Positions 58,565-64,000 of a DNA stretch of 64,000 nt are shown piece after piece. Under the pieces are notes generated by a model. It saw nothing but the letters and a program-made list of their open reading frames with translations. It did not search any database and was not told where the DNA came from. Both the position numbers and the translations under genes were made by a program. How positions within the stretch are numbered: the stretch's first letter is position 1; each line of letters starts with the position of its first letter. Source of the stretch: Pempheris klunzingeri (lineage: Eukaryota; Chordata; Actinopteri; Acropomatiformes; Pempheridae). Location: positions 7,669,415 through 7,733,414 of the forward strand of contig NC_092032.1 in assembly GCF_042242105.1 (NCBI RefSeq), written 5' to 3'.

Positions 58565-61500
58565 GTAAGTTTCTTGATATTGTTTTTATTTTGTCGGTGA
58601 TGTTTTGTGCGTAATTGCGCTCCTGTGAAACGTTTTTTTTCATTGCCAGGGTTCGGACGATGAATCAAATAGAAAATCTTACTTTGGGAGATTGACTAAA
58701 GGGTGAACAGGTGTTCGGCACCTGAAGTGGCGGGTCGCTGGGAAGAATCTTCTGATAAAATGATGTACATTTATGGACATATTAAAGAATAAAGCATTAC
58801 TCATTCTCTTCTCAACATTTGTAAGCATGCTGACACCTGGATATTTGACCCAATTATTAATTTTTCCACTTTTCACTGAACACAAGCCACTAATAGCAGA
58901 CACCATTACGCATGCTTAGTACTGGATCGTGAACTCGCTGTGTGACCCACAGAGAGGACAAATACTCCCTCATCTCCTCTGTGGCTTAGGAAAACTGATG
59001 AGGTCTGTATTGTTTCGGAGTAATTTATTGTTACACGTCCTCTCCGGGTAGATTGGCCGCCCTCGGCTCATTGGACCGAAATTCTGTGGTCAGCCTTGCT
59101 GTGCAATCCGCTCCATGATTTATGTCTTCGCGGGAAAAATAGACCTAGTACCCTCAGCAAACCATCAACCACCACCGCTGGTATTTGTATATAAAGGCCT
59201 ATTCCTGCCTTTGACCTCCATCGCAGCGAGTTGCGGTTTCCGTGCGTAAATTGCGTCGCATTGTTTGTGTTACCCAAGCAGATTTGTCTTTAATTAGCTC
59301 CAGTGATGATAAAGAGGGACACTTTAATCATAACGAGTTTGGAACATAAAAGCCCAAAGGCCTTCCTTCCATTAGCAGCTCCAGTGTTTACTGGGAGACT
59401 CTAAACAGAGCGCCTAAAGATAAACAGAGGCGCTGCCAGAGTTAGACGCTGGTGGACAAGGAGGCTTAAAACCAGATTGATTGTCATTCTCCTTGGGAAC
59501 TAAGGGCATTGTCATGATCCGACCATGAGAACAGTAGGACTGTATCACTGCTGAAGAATGTAGTCTCACGTTTCTCTGACTTTAGCTTCTCTTGAAACAG
59601 GAAGTCCTTCAAATATTTCATACCTCCCCTTAATAAAGTGTTTAATAGTCGCTCAGTACCACACATGAAGAAGAGCTCTAGGATTGGGGTTAGATAAAGC
59701 AAATGTTTCTTTACTCCTTGGTCCTGTGAGTATTGGTGTTGCAACATGTAGTGATGAGAACCAGATATTCAGACAGAAGGAGGCAGTCGTTTTGGTCTTA
59801 AATATCGAAGCCCCTCTGTTGGCTTCTGTGTGGGTGTGTGACGGTGGTGGCGTGGTGTTTGTGTGTCTGTGGTTTCGGTATTGCTGTGCTGTGTCAGTTT
59901 GGGTTTATACTCCTGGGCTGTTGCACATCTGGCTCTCCACTTTGATTAATCACGTCCTGTGCATCTTTTGACGATTCCCTCAGATTTCTTAGGTGACCGG
60001 GGGATTAGGTTGCCATCTCCTCCAGCCGTACACAGAGTCCTAACCGCCCTGGAGGAGGGACAGCTTCCTCCTCGAATGTGATTGTAATTAATGTTGGACA
60101 GGCCAAGGCTTTCCATCTGCTTTGCAAATAAGGCCTTGCACGACTACCGTGTGTCATCGCCATCCGATTAGTTTTTAATGTGTCTCTTGCTTGCTCGGAG
60201 CGGTTTGTGTGGAGCGACTTAGAAAGCTATAGTAGAAAGAGGCCTGAAACTCTTCTGGGTGGTCCCTCTTGTTTCAAAACTGACCTAAAAATCTGGATAT
60301 CATGTGTGGCCAAAGTGAAGCTACAAATTAGAATCAAGATAAATGAAAGGAAGAAAAGAGAAGAAGCCAAACAATCTGTCTGAAACAATTTGAAAAATAT
60401 GGGACAGGATTAATGGACAGAGCTTGAAGCAGACTTATTCACGGAGAGGCACCCTCTTTGAGTAATCTGTGTTTGTGAAACCAAATCAAAGTAAAGATGA
60501 AATTATGCGGCTGTGTTTACACTGATGATCTGATTTAAAACTGGGCTCACCTTTTTACATTAGCAAATCCTCCCTGGGTGTAGATGTAAGAATCTCAGAC
60601 TTTAAACTGACCCATTGCAAATAAAACAATGACAGTGATTTAAGCTTCGGTCTGAACTGATGTCTTTCACAGCCAGCTGCGGCGGTAGCACAGATAGAGA
60701 GCTCATTTTCTGAGGGTATTGTCTTGGGTCTTGGATAGATTTAAGAGCCCCTGCGTTACATCCAGTCTCGAGTGCGCTCGCTGCGAACCATATGCCCCCC
60801 CCCCCCATGATTGATGTAGACCTCTTGTTCACTCATCTATTCTCTTCAGCTTTCATCACTTGTTCAAAATGGCCCATTGAAAAAAGCAGAGCAAGTGGTG
60901 GAAAACTTCAAATTGGGGGACCAGAAGCATATTTTCCAGCTCCTTTTTCATCTTCATTCCTAGAATAGCACGTTCATCACTGTTTGCCTTGCGGACGTCC
61001 TGCTTTCCACTGAGGTCTAGTGAAGTGACACTGTGTGCTGAATGACTCATGCTGTGTGACACGCTGCAGCTCCAAACATGACCTGACACACAGCAGGGTC
61101 CTCGGGTAATGGCAGTAGTCCCTGTCAAAGCTTGCCTGTGGAGTTTTAGACCTCTAGTAGCACTATGGAATCACGAATGATTGGGTCCCTGTTTCGTTTG
61201 TTTGATGCATGCACACCTGAAGATAACAGCTTTTCTCTTTGCGGCTTAAACATGCAGATACACTGACTTTGAAAATGGAATCAAATTATTATACCATTTC
61301 ATTTAGAATAGAAAACAAATCGCTTATCATTTAATCTTGCATTCTCATTCTCATTTAATCTTACATTTAAAAAGAAACAAATGTATTTATAGGCAGTAGT
61401 AGAGGTGGTGTTTGTGCAGAAAATCTTAAAGTCCCACTGAGAGGACTCTGTATGAGGCTGTAAGTACAACTAGATCCCATTTATATTTTAGGAGAACTCC

Positions 61501-64000
61501 AGCTGAGTTGCATTTAGGGGAAAAAGGATGACCTACCCTTTTCAGATGCTGGTCTCTGGTCTCAGACCTTCTATAAATCTCTCACAAGGCAACACTGTAT
61601 ATTGTGGAGTGAGTGGGGAGACACTGACCAGTACTGGTAAGGTGCATCCCAGTGGAAAGCAAATACAAGAGGTCAGTGCTCACTCTAATAATGAGGGATG
61701 ACATATTGCTGAACAAATATCCGTAGCCACCGTGAGGGCTATAATAGCCAGCAGGGGGAAATTTGCTATTCATATCAGGTTTGGCTTTTGTGGTTGAGCT
61801 GTTACCTCGTGGTTATGGTGAGTCAAGGATGCACAGAAATGGCTTTGGTTTCACGGGTCACAGAACAGGAACTCCAAATGTTGTTCCTGTGTCATCTGCA
61901 TTTAGCCGTGATGAGTTTGCTCTGCTGTTGCTCTCCCGTGCCTGCCAGACAGACAGACAGGTGTAGAGGCCTCTCTGAGCTTGGTTTGGCTCAGAGCGCA
62001 GCCAAAGCTCCCAATGCTTGTTTGCTCTCCCCTCCTTTGCTGTTTGTCTACTGGGTTCTACCAGAGGGAAGGTCCCATAATAATCCAGGAAAATCCATCC
62101 ATGGTATTAGGTTTTACTTTTCCTAAAGTTTCAAATATCCTTTTATGATGAACAGGTGAGCTTGATCCTGCCCTCCTGCTTCCTGCTCAAACGCCCTATT
62201 TACCAAGTATCTCCATGTCCAGATAAGTGTTAATGAACTCTGGTTCACATTAATGTGTCTCCATTTGTATGATTGCATTAGTCTTGGTCTTCTTTGGCTG
62301 CATGCTAAAATAAGGGTTGGTGCCTCTCCAATCCGGAGGATGGATTAAATGCACCTGAAGCTGTTAATGGCTACATGCTGTTTTACACTTTATGTACAAC
62401 AAACTATGACAATAACTTGGCTGATTTGGCTATGAGCAAGACAAAGGATTGTCTTAACAGCGTCCCACACGTTCTCTCACCCATACACATCATTCAGTGA
62501 TTGGATTGATCAGGGATCAGAAATACTATACTTTGCTTGGTTTGCTTGTGGTGATGTCATCATAGGGGACAGGCGCTGTCATTAGCTATTCCCACAGACC
62601 AACAATCAGACTTCAAATTGGTTTTAAATGCTTCTTGGTTGCTCTCATCTTTTGTGTTTTTCATTAATATCAGATTGCTGTCCAATTCACCCAAGAAACA
62701 AAGTGGCTGCCTCTAAATGCGGTTTAAGTCATTGCGGCACAATTTAAGGTCGTTCCAGCCGTTCCAAGTTAAATCACACATGCCTCCTGTAGTTTAAATA
62801 ATATTAAACAATTTTATGCTCTTGTGCACTCGTCTGTCATCATGGCTACCCTCCTTTTCTTCTTCTCCTCTGCATCTCTGCACACCCCATTGCAAAGCTG
62901 TAGCTGCGCTGTCACTAGACCTCTTACTTAAGTCAACAGCCAAGCTTTCTACCAGCCTACCTCCCACACTTTAAAGGCAAACACGCCAGAAGCTTTTAGA
63001 AGTGGGTTTTCAGGAGATTAGCTGGGTCCAGACAGCCCTGGGCTTATTCTGAAATCAACTGCCCTTATTAAATGGCTGTTTTCCTTGTCTTATGATGCCT
63101 GGCTGCATTTTTCAGTGCCTAAATCCAGGTAAGCCACTTCCTTTGCAGCGAAACGTGTCCCAAAGCCCCAGCATGATCAAATAATTAGTTGGCTTTAATC
63201 AAAGAGTCAATTGTTTGATGCAGAAGGGAGCTTTGGAAAATTTTCACTAAACCGTCTTGAAACACTTCCTGCAAAGCCTCAGAGACCAGAACAGAACACA
63301 AGACCACCCGTCAGTTCACCTCAACTTTGAGCATACCATAAACAGTATTAGCCAGAAGTTAAGCGAGGAATTCAAGATATGCTACAGCGGAATAAAGGAT
63401 ATTTTCTGAGACATAAACTTGGCAGTTGAAACCTTCCTGCAATGGTGAGAAAAATTATATTAAACTACAAACCTCTGTTTGTTTTCATCTGTTTACAGTA
63501 TCAGATATTTCACTGCTGCTACAAGTTCACTTGAACTTGCCATGATGTTCGAGAACAGCCCAAGATATACAAATAATTCTCCTTATTGAGTTACAGTGTT
63601 TTAAAGTGCTTCCTTTTTCTCATGTTTGGATTGTATTGGTTGTCAAACTCTCTGGCAAAACACACAGCCGCCTCAAGAAACAAACAGGGTTGATGGGGGA
63701 AACATCTCCGGTTAACTGGATTATGTCTTTTCCAGTCCAGTTTTATGTCCGCCATAAAAGACTAGGTGTTACGGACAACTCTTTTGTCCGTCTGAGATTT
63801 GCAGACCTCACGGTATGTGACAGCATATGAATGTGTGTGTGTCTCCTGACAGTATTGTCCTCAATAAGTGGAGGAACTGCCGCAGCCAGCCTTTTGCTGT
63901 GGGTGGATACATACATGGAGATGTATACACACACTGGTCGACTCTAAGGTCAGCAGATAACCATTTATAAGAGAGCATTCCATTTACACTTGAAGTCATC
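58565..64000. other. BMP intron 1 (incomplete)
   Basis: About 5.4 kb without a recognisable exon of the BMP propeptide or of any other gene. Open frames are short and end without usable splice context. A C10 run occurs near 60797. Nothing else stands out. Confidence 0.55.

Noticed and set aside
63606-63830. Open frame considered as BMP exon 2
   Set aside because: Lacks the expected propeptide sequence following MSFVNL and has no acceptor in the required phase.

Overview
This window is eukaryotic nuclear DNA, almost certainly from a ray-finned (percomorph-type teleost) fish. Genes are split into small exons with GT..AG introns. Intergenic spaces are short. There are very long (GT)n microsatellites, and several dispersed repeats look like families common in teleost genomes. 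No prokaryotic, organellar or viral gene was seen. Gene identities rest on translating spliced exons by eye and comparing them with vertebrate families from memory; no search was run.

Layout, left to right. (1) 92-4444, +: the last 12 coding exons of importin-4 (ipo4), a nuclear import receptor. (2) 5359-7237, -: a compact six-exon gene encoding a 209-residue protein that I do not recognise, convergent with ipo4. A 147-bp (GT)n tract lies about 90 bp upstream of its start codon. (3) 9024-20012, -: a complete 18-exon rec8, the meiotic kleisin of cohesin (574 aa). (4) 21431-37855, +: complete pdcd6 (ALG-2), a penta-EF-hand calcium sensor (6 exons, 185 aa), divergent from rec8 with about 1.4 kb between start codons. 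(5) 38987-54465, +: a complete seven-exon crotonase-superfamily gene (306 aa) with a mitochondrial-presequence-like N-terminus and a bacterial EchA/CaiD-like core. (6) 58156-58564, +: the first coding exon of a BMP of the BMP5/6/7/8 group, most like bmp7. The rest of that gene lies beyond the window or in exons not found here.

All internal exon junctions of genes 1-5 were checked for reading phase. The three complete known-family models and the unknown gene give uninterrupted reading frames of whole-codon length.

The genes do not form a functional pathway; this is an ordinary vertebrate neighbourhood of nuclear transport, meiotic cohesion, calcium signalling, CoA metabolism and morphogen signalling. 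The accessory content is in introns and spacers: two copies of one unclassified repeat (35.1 and 51.8 kb), two copies of an AT-rich repeat in opposite orientations (25.0 and 52.3 kb), a MITE-like element, a Tc1/mariner-like remnant, a tRNA-derived SINE-like head, a C33 tract in a CCT mirror repeat, an 800-bp degenerate ACT-rich stretch and several perfect hairpins. The most interesting items are the unrecognised 209-aa gene and the crotonase that lacks the second catalytic glutamate of enoyl-CoA hydratases.
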